A DNA stretch of 31,792 nucleotides from a bacterium (GTDB lineage: Bacteria; SZUA-79; Acidulodesulfobacterales; Acidulodesulfobacteraceae). This document shows positions 13,766 to 22,699 of this stretch, one piece after another. Location of the stretch: assembly GCA_021788495.1 (NCBI GenBank), contig JAJYKQ010000006.1:1-31792 (forward strand), in the 5' to 3' direction. The position numbers and the translations under genes were made by a program. Under the pieces are notes generated by a model. That model was not told the origin of the DNA. It ran no database searches and saw nothing but the letters and a program-made list of their open reading frames with translations. The stretch's first letter is position 1. Every line of letters starts with the position of its first letter.

Positions 13766-16702
13766 TTGAAGAAACTGAATAATTTTATGAACGGTGTCAT
13801 GGCAAAAATCCTGATATACGGCGGCGGCAAAGCCGCTAAGACTATGATTGAAATGCTTCGAGACGATAAAAACGTCGAGATAGCCGCGTTAACCGCCAGA
13901 AATTTAGACAAAGAAGGCGCCGTCTATGCAAAAGAATCCGGAATAAAATGCTTTAAAACGATTAAGGAAGTTAACGACGCTAATATAAATTTTAATATAA
14001 TATTTAATCTGACCGGAGAACCTGAATTAGAACTTGCCGAGCTTGCGTTGCTTCACGACCACGGAATAGAGATTATTAATTCCGTCAGTTCCAAACTTAT
14101 TTACGACCTGCTTTACGACAGGCACAAAAATCATATCGATAAAGAAAGCATTATTAAGCAGTTAAGAGAGCAGAAGGCATACTTTAAAAATATCTTAGAC
14201 GATTCTTTCGATATGATTATGGTCACCGACCGCCGCGGTATAATTACCGAATTTAATAAGGGCGGCGAAAATATGCTCGGTTATTCCCAGAAAGAAGTTA
14301 TAGGAAAGCGCGCATCCGAATTTTATATAAATCCCGAAGAAAGAGACGATATTTTAGAAAAGCTTAAAAAAGATAAATTCGTAGCAAATTACGAAACGCT
14401 GCTTAGAAAAAAGGACGGAAGTACGGTCAATATATCTCTTACGATATCACGCATTATGGATAAGAATGGAGATATAATAGGAACTATCGGCATTTCTAAA
14501 GATATTACGGACATAAAATTGCAGGAAAAAAGGCTGAAGGAGCTGAACGAAAATCTTGAAAATAAGGTTATAGAAAGAACGAAACAGTTTGAAGAAAGCA
14601 ACAAGGAACTTAGAAAGTCAAATGAGTTAAAATCTAAATTTATCGCAAATATGTCTCACGAATTAAGGACGCCGCTTAATGCAATTATAGGCTATTCAGA
14701 TCTTCTTAAAGATTCGGCGGATTTAAGCGAAAAGCATAAAAAATATACCAATAACATATTAGTATCGGGCAAACATCTGCTCCAGCTTATAAACAATATT
14801 CTCGACATATCTAAAATAGAAGCAGGCATGTTCACTCTTGAATACTCCGTTTTTTCTATTAAGGAAGCTATAGACGAAGCTATCGTCGTTTTAAAATCGC
14901 TTGCCGGAAAAAAGAATCTTACGATAACCGTCGATTATGAATGTTCCCAAGATTACAAACTGTATTCCGATAGAATTAAATTTAAACAGGTGATATATAA
15001 TCTTTTAAGCAACGCCATAAAATTTTCTTTTGAAAATACCGAAGTTAAAGTAGTGTGCAAAAATGTTTCTCCCGCCGTAAATATTAAACCGGAAACATCT
15101 CGCGATAAATTGTTTGAATACATACAGATAGACGTTATAAACAGCGGAATAGGCATAGACGATAATTTTAAAAATAAAATATTCGAAGAATTTACTCAGG
15201 CGGATAATAATTACTCTAGGCAGTATGAAGGAACGGGCCTCGGACTTGCTTTGACGAAAAAAATAATAGAACTGCACGGAGGGCATATAAACTTTGAATC
15301 GGTCGAAAACGGTTTAACCGATTTTACTTTTATCCTGCCAAATCCTCTTGAAGCCGAAAAAGCTGCCGCAATGAGCGTCGAAGAAACCGAAAAAACTTTA
15401 ATAACGGTAGATGCAAAAACTTTTTTCTGGAACAACAACGCCAAAAGAAATAAACCTTTAGTGCTTGTTTCAGAAGACGACCGCCCTACCTCTGAAATTT
15501 TAACTATAAACTTGGTAAACTCGGGATATTCGGTTGCCCATGCATACGACGGAATAGAAGCCGTCGAAAAGGCGAAAAGTTTAAAGCCTTTCGCTATTCT
15601 ATTAGATATTATGCTGCCGAAAAAGGACGGATGGGACGTTTTAAACGAATTAAAAACCGACAAAGACACAAAAAACATACCGGTAATTATAACGAGCATA
15701 ATAGACAATAAAGACTTGGGATTTGCGCTAGGCGCTACGGATTATCTTATAAAACCTATAGAAAAAGAATCGCTTATTCATACTCTTTCGCAGTTTACAT
15801 TGACCTCTAAAAGAAAAAAAAGACAGGTTAATATTCTGCTTGTCGACGACGACCCGATAGTTCATAAAATGATAGGAAAAATTTTGGCGGATGAAGGTTT
15901 TAATCTCGTCCATGCATACAACGGCGAAGAAGGCCTTAAAATGTCAATAGAGCTTAAACCCGATTTGATACTGCTAGATTTGATAATGCCGGACATAGAC
16001 GGATTCGAAGTAGCCGAAAACATAAAAAAACATCCTATATCTGCTCAAATACCTATATTCATTATAACGTCCAAAGATTTGACTGTAGAAGAAAGGCTTA
16101 AACTTTCCGGCAATATTGAAAGAATAATAGGCAAAAAATCTTTTTCCGCCGAAGAATTAAGCCGCTCTATAAGGGAATTGGAGCTTATCTATCCCCAAAA
16201 AGCAGGTTTATTCGATGAAATTACCGGTCTTTTAGACCATAATTATTTTAATATAAGATTGGCTCAGGAAATTAACAGGGCAAAAAGATACAATATAGTT
16301 TTCAGCGTAATATTTTTAGATATAGATAATTTTAAAGAATACTGTGATTTAGTAGGAAATTTTCATTCCGACATAGCGCTTAAAAAAATATCGGAAATTT
16401 TAAAGAAAATGCTTAGAGGCTCTGATGTGATAGTAAGATTCGGCTATGACGAGTTTGCAATAATATTAAATAATACCTTAAAAGATGCGGCCGTATTCGT
16501 CGCAAGCAGGTTCTGTTCGGTCGTAAGGGATTATCCTTTTTATAAAGAAGAAGAGTTAAAGTCTAAAAAATTAACGGCTTCCTTTATAGTCGCTTCGTTC
16601 CCAAAAGACGGAGAGACTCCAGAAGAGCTTGTTTCTAAAATATACAACAGGCTTTGCGATATTAAGAGTTCGGGAGGAAATACCGTAGCGGAAGTAAACT
16701 GA
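13766..16702 (+). CDS. Hybrid sensor kinase: Rossmann-PAS-HisKA-HATPase-REC-REC-degenerate GGDEF
   Basis: A 978-residue cytoplasmic signalling hub without membrane segments. Order: residues 13-115 a Rossmann-like domain (KILIYGGGKAAKTMIEML, NIIFNLTGEPELE), plausibly sensing a nucleotide or redox cofactor; about 137-255 a PAS domain; a coiled coil; HisKA with His298 in NMSHELRTPLNAIIGY; HATPase (NLLSNAIKFS, GTGLGLALTKK); receiver 1 with Asp614 (LLDIMLPKKDGW); receiver 2 with Asp738 (LLDLIMPDIDGF); and a C-terminal GGDEF-like domain (IFLDIDNFKEYCD) whose signature reads GYDEF at 893-897. The second glycine is lost, so cyclase activity is doubtful. The start used is TTG 13766 with AAGGAG 13 nt upstream; ATG 13787 or 13799 are alternatives. 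Single-domain regulators flank it on both sides. Confidence 0.9.
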   Translation: MKKLNNFMNGVMAKILIYGGGKAAKTMIEMLRDDKNVEIAALTARNLDKEGAVYAKESGIKCFKTIKEVNDANINFNIIFNLTGEPELELAELALLHDHGIEIINSVSSKLIYDLLYDRHKNHIDKESIIKQLREQKAYFKNILDDSFDMIMVTDRRGIITEFNKGGENMLGYSQKEVIGKRASEFYINPEERDDILEKLKKDKFVANYETLLRKKDGSTVNISLTISRIMDKNGDIIGTIGISKDITDIKLQEKRLKELNENLENKVIERTKQFEESNKELRKSNELKSKFIANMSHELRTPLNAIIGYSDLLKDSADLSEKHKKYTNNILVSGKHLLQLINNILDISKIEAGMFTLEYSVFSIKEAIDEAIVVLKSLAGKKNLTITVDYECSQDYKLYSDRIKFKQVIYNLLSNAIKFSFENTEVKVVCKNVSPAVNIKPETSRDKLFEYIQIDVINSGIGIDDNFKNKIFEEFTQADNNYSRQYEGTGLGLALTKKIIELHGGHINFESVENGLTDFTFILPNPLEAEKAAAMSVEETEKTLITVDAKTFFWNNNAKRNKPLVLVSEDDRPTSEILTINLVNSGYSVAHAYDGIEAVEKAKSLKPFAILLDIMLPKKDGWDVLNELKTDKDTKNIPVIITSIIDNKDLGFALGATDYLIKPIEKESLIHTLSQFTLTSKRKKRQVNILLVDDDPIVHKMIGKILADEGFNLVHAYNGEEGLKMSIELKPDLILLDLIMPDIDGFEVAENIKKHPISAQIPIFIITSKDLTVEERLKLSGNIERIIGKKSFSAEELSRSIRELELIYPQKAGLFDEITGLLDHNYFNIRLAQEINRAKRYNIVFSVIFLDIDNFKEYCDLVGNFHSDIALKKISEILKKMLRGSDVIVRFGYDEFAIILNNTLKDAAVFVASRFCSVVRDYPFYKEEELKSKKLTASFIVASFPKDGETPEELVSKIYNRLCDIKSSGGNTVAEVN

Positions 16703-16780
16703 AGAATTAAAAAAAATAAAGAAATAAATTAATATTAATTATTGATACGTTGCATTATTAAATTAAATTAATTATATAAT

Positions 16781-17158
16781 ATGCGTAATAAAATTCTTAT
16801 AGTAGAAGATAATGCTATAAATCTTGATTTAATTACGGCAATGCTGGAGCCGTTCGATTTAGATATAGTAACGGCCGAAGACGGTTACGAAGCGCTTAAA
16901 AAAACGGATGAAAATCCCGATATTGCTTTAATTCTTCTCGATATAGGACTTCCAGGGATAGACGGAATAGAAGTTTTTAAAAGGTTGAAATGCAATGAAG
17001 CATACAAAAATATTCCCGTTATTGCGGTTACGGCGCACGCCATGGCAGGCAATAAAGAACATCTGATATCTCTTGGGTTTAACGATTTTATCGCAAAACC
17101 TATAGATAAAAACATACTTTACGAAAAAATAAGGGAATATTTAAAAATTGAAGGATAA
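16781..17158 (+). CDS. Single-domain response regulator (DivK-like)
   Basis: A 125-residue CheY/DivK-like receiver: KILIVEDNAINLDLITAML acidic pocket, phosphoacceptor Asp54 in ILLDIGLPGIDGIEVF, PVIAVTAHAMAGNKE with the conserved Thr, and FIAKPID with the switch lysine. The DNxxN and TAHAMxGxxE wording resembles receivers paired with hybrid kinases. It follows the hybrid kinase by 78 bp and could be its diffusible output. Its stop overlaps by 11 bp the presumed TTG start of the thioesterase gene. Confidence 0.9.
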   Translation: MRNKILIVEDNAINLDLITAMLEPFDLDIVTAEDGYEALKKTDENPDIALILLDIGLPGIDGIEVFKRLKCNEAYKNIPVIAVTAHAMAGNKEHLISLGFNDFIAKPIDKNILYEKIREYLKIEG

Positions 17159-17648
17159 AACGGAAGAATTTAAATTTTACACAAAACTAAAGGTCAGATA
17201 CGAAGAAACGGATGCTATGTCCGTCGTTTACTACGGTAAATATTTCGTATTTTTCGAAGTGGCAAGAACGGAGTATCTTAAAAACATAGGCTACAAATAT
17301 ACCGACATAGAAAAAGAAGGCTTTTACTTCGTTGTAGCCGAATCCAACTGTAAATATTTTAATCCTGCGAAATACGACGACGATTTAAAGATATATACAA
17401 AAATAGAATATATAAAAAATTCTAGTTTTAACTTTATTTATAAAATAGTAAGAGAAAATAAGACGGAAAATCCGCCGAAAGACGGCGGATACCCTATGAC
17501 CTCGAAACTTAAACAAACTCTGCCTTCAATACATACCGAGATCGCCTCCGGATATACGGTCTTAGTCTGCGTCGACAACGTAGATTTTAAACCTAAGCGT
17601 ATTCCAGAATACCTTAGAAAAGCTATTAAGGATTTCGAAAAATTCTAA
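17148..17648 (+). CDS. YbgC/FadM-family acyl-CoA thioesterase (hotdog fold)
   Basis: A hotdog-fold thioester hydrolase. The active-site signature RYEETDAMSVVYYGKYFVFFE with the catalytic Asp, followed by ARTEYLKNIGY, matches the YbgC family (RYEDTDAMGVVYYANY). A later FVVAESNCKYFNPAKYDDDLKI continues the fold. The 166 residues exceed the usual 130-140 because of a loop of about 25 residues (KTENPPKDGG onward) before the last strands. The start is probably TTG 17148, inside the end of the regulator gene, because the next ATG lies within the catalytic motif. YbgC is often next to tol-pal genes, but none is present here. Substrate is unknown. Confidence 0.82.
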   Translation: MKDKTEEFKFYTKLKVRYEETDAMSVVYYGKYFVFFEVARTEYLKNIGYKYTDIEKEGFYFVVAESNCKYFNPAKYDDDLKIYTKIEYIKNSSFNFIYKIVRENKTENPPKDGGYPMTSKLKQTLPSIHTEIASGYTVLVCVDNVDFKPKRIPEYLRKAIKDFEKF

Positions 17649-17722
17649 TATTTTTTTGACGTGGGCAGAATTAATTATATCCTTTTCCCGCTATTGCCGT
17701 TTCCTTCCTTATTTGCGGAATT

Positions 17723-17784
17723 TTGTAACGTAAATGTAACAAAAAATTAACATATTTTTAACATTTTCGTCATAATCCTGAAAC
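17723..17784 (+). promoter_or_regulatory. Six half-sites at exact 11-bp spacing (PhoB/OmpR-type operator)
   Basis: Six 7-bp units repeat every 11 bp: TTGTAAC (17723), ATGTAAC (17734), AATTAAC (17745), TTTTAAC (17756), TCGTCAT (17767) and CTGAAAC (17778). Five of six end in AAC. The architecture of 7-bp direct units with 4-bp spacers is that of PhoB boxes (CTGTCAT type) and related winged-helix regulators. The last unit contains CTGAAA, a 4/6 match to -35, 19 bp ahead of a possible -10, TATTAT (17803-17808). It precedes the secretion operon by about 95 bp and probably controls it. Confidence 0.6.
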
Positions 17785-17862
17785 ATTAAAATGATTAAAT
17801 AATATTATCTCAATTATATCAGTTTTTAATATTGATATTAAATTAATTTAATCGTTAAGTTT

Positions 17863-17869
17863 AAGGAGG
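17863..17869 (+). promoter_or_regulatory. Strong ribosome binding site of the pilin gene
   Basis: A perfect AAGGAGG lies 9 nt before the ATG at 17879. This contrasts with the A-rich leaders without Shine-Dalgarno of several genes in this window, and suits a highly expressed pilin. Confidence 0.7.
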
Positions 17870-17878
17870 GACGCAGAA

Positions 17879-18424
17879 ATGTCCGCAAGAAAATTAGAAA
17901 ACGCCGTTTACTTTAACTATTTTAATCCGCTTAAAACATTTAAAAAGATTGAAAGGTTTAAAAATTTTTATTTTAACGTTTCTGTAAATATCGCCGCAAA
18001 AATTCAGTCCGAAACTAAAAAAAATAAGGCAACTAATGTATCTTACGGCAAGGTTTTATTATCTGTTTTTGCTTTCGGAAGTATTATCTCCGTCGCTTCA
18101 TGCGCTTCCGCTATGATAAACTTAAATCAGGGTTCGCTCGGTATAGGCGCTTCCGGCATTTTAAACGAAGCTACGACGTGGATATGCTACAGGCTTGCTC
18201 CCGCTACTCTTACCATAGGACTCGTTAAAGGCTTTTACGATATAAAACAGCACAAACCGGATGCCGCAAGAAAAGCGTTTATAACTGCGGCGGCAGGAAC
18301 AGGCGTTATGCTTGCTCCGACTATAACAGGGGCAATACTCGGAATAGTCCAGAATGCGGGAGGCGCTGCCGCCGGTATGAATATTGGAGCCGGTAACGGC
18401 GCAACGACGATAGGACAGCCTTAA
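17879..18424 (+). CDS. VirB2/TrbC-like conjugative pilin, long N-terminus
   Basis: Probable major pilin subunit of the secretion system. The 181-residue protein has a basic N-terminal region of about 55 residues, then a hydrophobic segment GKVLLSVFAFGSIISVASC (about 57-75) that could act as a signal or membrane helix, and then two hydrophobic helices separated by a short basic loop: APATLTIGLVKGFYDI, KQHKPDAARKAF, ITAAAGTGVMLAPTITGAIL. That two-helix layout with a polar turn, and a Gly/Ala-rich tail, fits VirB2-like prepilins. Gene order (first, followed by VirB3- and VirB4-like genes) strongly supports it. VirB2 preproteins are usually shorter, so the leader is unusual. Sequence similarity itself is weak. 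Confidence 0.65.
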   Translation: MSARKLENAVYFNYFNPLKTFKKIERFKNFYFNVSVNIAAKIQSETKKNKATNVSYGKVLLSVFAFGSIISVASCASAMINLNQGSLGIGASGILNEATTWICYRLAPATLTIGLVKGFYDIKQHKPDAARKAFITAAAGTGVMLAPTITGAILGIVQNAGGAAAGMNIGAGNGATTIGQP

Positions 18425-18480
18425 AATGCTGCATAAATAAAAATAATTATAACAATACATATATATAAATAAAATAAAAA

Positions 18481-18795
18481 ATGACTCAAAAAAAACAGAA
18501 CAAAGCAATAAATGCGCAAGGATATACCGAATTTAAAATATACAGCGAAATACACGGAAAAATAACGAGATTCGGGCTTGAAATTTACGACTGGGCATTT
18601 TTTATTTTTTTGACTACGGCTTCTATATTAATATTTAAAAAAGCTATTATTATAGCGATATTGTCGGATACCGCAACATTAATATTTATAAAAAAGTATA
18701 AGAAAAATAAACCGGATTTTTATACGAATTCGCTTTTATCTTTTATATTCGCAAAAAAAGAGCTGTACGTTTTAAATTCTGAAAAGGAGAAATAA
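18481..18795 (+). CDS. VirB3/TraL-like inner-membrane protein
   Basis: A 104-residue protein. A polar N-terminus (TEFKIYSEIHGKITRFGLEIYDW) is followed by two adjoining hydrophobic stretches, AFFIFLTTASILIF and AIIIAILSDTATLIFI, and then a basic tail. This matches the size and hairpin topology of TraL/VirB3 proteins, whose N-terminal region resembles xxPxxxxGxExxD. It sits directly before the VirB4/TraC ATPase gene (10-bp gap), the standard place for VirB3. No conserved residue alone proves the family, so the call rests on size, topology and position. Confidence 0.6.
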   Translation: MTQKKQNKAINAQGYTEFKIYSEIHGKITRFGLEIYDWAFFIFLTTASILIFKKAIIIAILSDTATLIFIKKYKKNKPDFYTNSLLSFIFAKKELYVLNSEKEK

Positions 18796-18805
18796 GAATA
18801 AATTT

Positions 18806-21394
18806 ATGCTGTTAAATTCCGTTTTAAAAAAAATAGAGCCGTCCGGTTCATTAAATAAATACGTTAATCTTTTGTCGGTAAACGACGGTATAGCCGCAGG
18901 CGTAGACGGGTCTTTTACAATAGGTTTTTCCGTAAAAGGCTTCGATTACTATCTTTCCGAAAATAAAATAGTTAACGATACGGCTTACGTAAACGATCTT
19001 CTGCTCAATCTTATGGACGAAAACATCAGTCTTCAATGGATTTACAAAATAGGCGACAAAAATGAAAAATTTATTTCTAACTACGAAAACTCTTCCGTGC
19101 CGCCAGTAAATTTTAAATATATAAAAGATAATAAAATAAAGCATCTGGAATCTAAAAATATTAAAAACGTTAATATATACCTTTTTTGCACAATTAACGG
19201 TTTAAGCCTTCGTTCAAATACCGGCAAAACGAACTTAACTTCTATATTTGCAGGTTTTGCAGGCAGGCTTGCCAAAATTGATTTAAAGTCTTCCGTTAAT
19301 TCTATCGCAAAACTAAACGCCGGCTGCGATAAAAAAATAATAGAAAGACAATTAAGAAACGCCGAAAACAATCTGGGTTTTATATCCTCAAAACTCGATT
19401 TAAGCTTAAAAAAAATGAATAATCAGGAGCTTGTGGACTATTTTTACGAAGAATTAAATCCTTTAAGATTTGCCTGCGGAGTCAAAGCGCCGAAATGGGA
19501 AGATATGATGGACGGTTCGACGTTCAGAAGCCAGCTTGTATATTCATATGCCGAAATCAAAAAAGATTTTTTTTATATAGACGGATATTATTATAAATTT
19601 ATAAACATGCACAGACTTCCGTCAAAAATAGATTCATTCGGTATAACGCCCCTTTTAAGCTTAAACGGGTCTGTGACGGAAGATGATTTTTTTCCTTATG
19701 ATATAGCAGTCGCCTTTAATATTCCAGAACAGGAAAAAACTATGGAAAAAATACAGACGGACAGAAATATAAAAGCAAGTTTGACGGAAGCGGTAAACGG
19801 CGGATATACGGATTATAAAGGGGTTAATATTACCGAACAGTTAGACGAGTTTTTGGAATCGGTTTCAAAACTTAAAAAGAAAGTCGTAGAATTTTCTTTA
19901 TGTGCGCGAATAAAGTCTAAAAATTTAGAAGACCTGAATGTAAGGGCGGTAAAACTCCTTGAATCTTTTAAAAATTTGAACGGAATGGAAGGAATAATAG
20001 ACGACATGGAGCATCATAAACTTTATCTTTCTTTTTTACCCGGTCAATCGCGCTTTAACAGGAGATTTAAAACGTCTATTTCTACGGCGGCAGCACCTTT
20101 CATACCGCTTAACGAAGGGTTTAAGGGGACGGAAAAATGCGCTATTCCGTTAATAAACGACAGAGGGGAAGCGGTAAGACTCGACCTTTACGAAAACCGC
20201 CTGCCTTCAAAGCACGGAATAGTTTTCGGCAAAACGAGAAGCGGAAAAGGTTTTATGCTTAACGGATTTTTAAGCAATTTTTACATATCCGGCGACGATT
20301 ACCATATAGTAGGGGTTGACATAGGCGGAACTTACAAAAAATTCTGCAAAATATTTAACGGCGATTATATAGAAATAGACCTCGACGGCTCTTACTGCAT
20401 AAATCCTTTCCCTCCGAAAAAATACTTCGTCAAAGAAATAAACGGAGAAGAGGCTTTCGACCCCGATATTATGGTTTTTCTGACGGGTATAATAGGACTA
20501 ATGGTAGAACCGGAAAAAAAATTATCGCCCAACGACAGAACCATAATATCGAGGGCGGTGCAGGCGGTTTACGATAATATAGACGACTATGAAGATATGC
20601 CTATAATATCCGATATAAACAACATTTTATTCGATTACGGCGAAGCCAGGGATATTCAAGATAAACAAAGGGCTATGGAAATGGGGAAAAATCTGTTTCA
20701 GTGGACGGATATTTCTTCGCCGTACGGAATGCTCATAAACAGAAAAAACGGAATAAATATAGATAATAAAATAGTAATATTCGACCTGCAAAAGTTAAAA
20801 GGCCATGAAGACCTGCAAAAAGTAGTATTTGCTATTATAAAAAATATATCTTTTAAAAAAATGTACGACAAATCGGCAAAAGTTTTTTTCTTTTACGATG
20901 AATGCTGGGAATTTATGGGAGACCCTAAACTTGCGGAGCTGATAATGCATCTATACAAAACATCCGCAAAATGGGGTTCTATGGTATGGAGTATTACGCA
21001 GGAGCCTGGCGATTTGTTAAAGGCCGGCGCCGTAGGTAAAAGCATAATAGAAAATTCGTCGGTTAAAATATTTTGTCAGCTTGACGGAGGAGTTTCGGAA
21101 AACGACTTAAAAATATGCGGACTAAACGAAAAAGAGATAAACACCGTAAAAAATCTTAAGGTAGTCAAAGGACATTATTCGGAATATCTTTTAAAATTCG
21201 GAAAAGATTCGTCGGTTATAAGAAATTCCCCCGACCCTTTTGAATACTGGCTTTGTTGTAAATCGTCCGAAGACGAAGAATTAGAAAGACGGATAGAACG
21301 GCTTTATCCGGATAAAACCTTAAAAGAACGGCTTTATATTCTTGCGGAAAAATATCCGAACGGACCGTATGGGATAAACGGAATAAACGTATAA
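18806..21394 (+). CDS. virB4: VirB4/TraC-type T4SS ATPase
   Basis: The essential, inner-membrane-associated AAA+ ATPase energising pilus biogenesis and transfer. The 862-residue protein has an N-terminal VirB4/TraC domain and a C-terminal ATPase: Walker A GKTRSGKG within GIVFGKTRSGKGFMLNGFL (about residues 470-485), IVGVDIGGTYKKF then INPFPP after it, and Walker B VFFFYDECWEFM (about 692-703). SMVWSITQEPGDLL is a further family motif, and a C-terminal GHYSEYLLKFG follows. Length and motifs match TraC (F-type) as much as VirB4. AAGGAG lies 16 nt upstream of the ATG, which is long. It follows the VirB3-like gene, in the classical order. Confidence 0.92.
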   Translation: MLLNSVLKKIEPSGSLNKYVNLLSVNDGIAAGVDGSFTIGFSVKGFDYYLSENKIVNDTAYVNDLLLNLMDENISLQWIYKIGDKNEKFISNYENSSVPPVNFKYIKDNKIKHLESKNIKNVNIYLFCTINGLSLRSNTGKTNLTSIFAGFAGRLAKIDLKSSVNSIAKLNAGCDKKIIERQLRNAENNLGFISSKLDLSLKKMNNQELVDYFYEELNPLRFACGVKAPKWEDMMDGSTFRSQLVYSYAEIKKDFFYIDGYYYKFINMHRLPSKIDSFGITPLLSLNGSVTEDDFFPYDIAVAFNIPEQEKTMEKIQTDRNIKASLTEAVNGGYTDYKGVNITEQLDEFLESVSKLKKKVVEFSLCARIKSKNLEDLNVRAVKLLESFKNLNGMEGIIDDMEHHKLYLSFLPGQSRFNRRFKTSISTAAAPFIPLNEGFKGTEKCAIPLINDRGEAVRLDLYENRLPSKHGIVFGKTRSGKGFMLNGFLSNFYISGDDYHIVGVDIGGTYKKFCKIFNGDYIEIDLDGSYCINPFPPKKYFVKEINGEEAFDPDIMVFLTGIIGLMVEPEKKLSPNDRTIISRAVQAVYDNIDDYEDMPIISDINNILFDYGEARDIQDKQRAMEMGKNLFQWTDISSPYGMLINRKNGINIDNKIVIFDLQKLKGHEDLQKVVFAIIKNISFKKMYDKSAKVFFFYDECWEFMGDPKLAELIMHLYKTSAKWGSMVWSITQEPGDLLKAGAVGKSIIENSSVKIFCQLDGGVSENDLKICGLNEKEINTVKNLKVVKGHYSEYLLKFGKDSSVIRNSPDPFEYWLCCKSSEDEELERRIERLYPDKTLKERLYILAEKYPNGPYGINGINV

Positions 21395-21490
21395 ACAATA
21401 TATGCCGGATAAATAAGCTATTATACGGCATTATTCAGGAATATAGCGTATGCAGCCATTGCGGCAGTTCAAAAATTTAAGGAGGATGAA

Positions 21491-22624
21491 ATGAAGAAAT
21501 TGATTGAAAATAAACCGCTGATAGCTTCGGTTATAGCTATTTTTACAGTTTCGACATATTTAACCGGCGTTTCGTACGGTTTGCCCCTGCCTATTCCGGA
21601 TATAACCGCTATATCTGGACAGATCCAGTCGGTAGAAACTGCCGCAAACGGAGCGTTTTCGGCGCTGCAGGGATTGGCCGGAACTCTCGGCTATGCTCCT
21701 GGGGCTGGTGGAGGACCTCTTTTTAATCCCGGACCCGGACTTTCGGAAGCAATGGCTACCGTGGACAAACTGACGGCAGATGTTTCTAATATGCAGGAGG
21801 AGTATCAAAACATATTAATAAATTTCGATAAAATAAGCCATTTAGCGAATTCGGTTGAAGATGCCGTAGGCAATATAAATAATTTGAATAATCAAATTAA
21901 CTCGGCTTTTAATCAGATTCCGCAAGATTTAACGGCAAGCGACGTTCAAACCGGTTCATTGCAAAATGCGGCATCAGGCATTAATTCGGACATTAATTAC
22001 GAATCTTCCGAATACGGAAATATTGCTTCGGCGGTTTCAGATGAAAACGCTTATAATCCGTCGGTTTTTGTTTCGGGAGGTTCTGCAGGCGGGCAGTCGG
22101 GTTCTTTAAATAAATCTGATCTCGAAAACGGTTCCGCTTTATTTTCTCAGGGGGCAATTTTTAATTCGGCGGAAAATTCCGGAGATCCTTCAGAAAATAT
22201 AAACTGTTCGTCGCTTGATGTCGGCTATACTTTTGATTCAAGCGGAAATCCCGTAGGAGGATGCACCAATTTAGCCGGCGGATTTATAAGCGATACCGCA
22301 TCTTCAGGGCTTTATAATGCGGGATTATCCGCGGCAAGAGCTCACAAGGCGGAGTTGGAAGGCTCAGAATTTATGAACGAAATTTCCGGAGAGGCATTAA
22401 AAAACAGCTCAAATTATTATGCATATCAAAGTTCTATTTTAACTATTATGGCTGAAGAAAACGCATCGAGTTTAAAGAATTTAGGATATATGGAAAGTCA
22501 GCTTAAGCAGATAGAATTAGACAAATCGGCGGAAGAAATTAAAAAAGAACATATCGGTTCGGTTATTATGCCGCAAACAAATCCGACCCCCGGTTTAAAT
22601 TATTATACTAAAACTACTATGTAA
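21491..22624 (+). CDS. Secreted VirB5/TrbJ-like T4SS protein
   Basis: A 377-residue exported protein. The N-terminus has a signal peptide (KKLIENKPLIASVIAIFTVS, predicted cleavage near GVSYG). Next come a Gly/Pro-rich stretch and helical, coiled-coil-like regions (ATVDKLTADVSNMQEEYQNI; INNLNNQINSAF). The C-terminal helix AGLSAARAHKAELEGSEFMNEI, followed by SSILTIMAEENASSLKNLGYM, resembles the end of TrbJ/VirB5 proteins. A central Ser/Asn/Gly-rich region seems to be an insertion with a Cys pair (about residues 237 and 256). VirB5 is a minor pilus-tip component, and the position after virB4 and before virB6 supports this. A strong AAGGAGG at 21479-21485 fixes the start. Confidence 0.65.
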   Translation: MKKLIENKPLIASVIAIFTVSTYLTGVSYGLPLPIPDITAISGQIQSVETAANGAFSALQGLAGTLGYAPGAGGGPLFNPGPGLSEAMATVDKLTADVSNMQEEYQNILINFDKISHLANSVEDAVGNINNLNNQINSAFNQIPQDLTASDVQTGSLQNAASGINSDINYESSEYGNIASAVSDENAYNPSVFVSGGSAGGQSGSLNKSDLENGSALFSQGAIFNSAENSGDPSENINCSSLDVGYTFDSSGNPVGGCTNLAGGFISDTASSGLYNAGLSAARAHKAELEGSEFMNEISGEALKNSSNYYAYQSSILTIMAEENASSLKNLGYMESQLKQIELDKSAEEIKKEHIGSVIMPQTNPTPGLNYYTKTTM

Positions 22625-22699
22625 ATTTTATATTCAACTTATTACCTATCAACCGATTCTTAGTAATTAAGAAAAAATTTAAACAAATATTTTTAAAAA

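Noticed and set aside
16775..16780. TATAAT directly before the ATG at 16781
   Set aside because: A -10 here would put the transcription start inside the gene, after the start codon; in such AT-rich sequence it is most likely chance.
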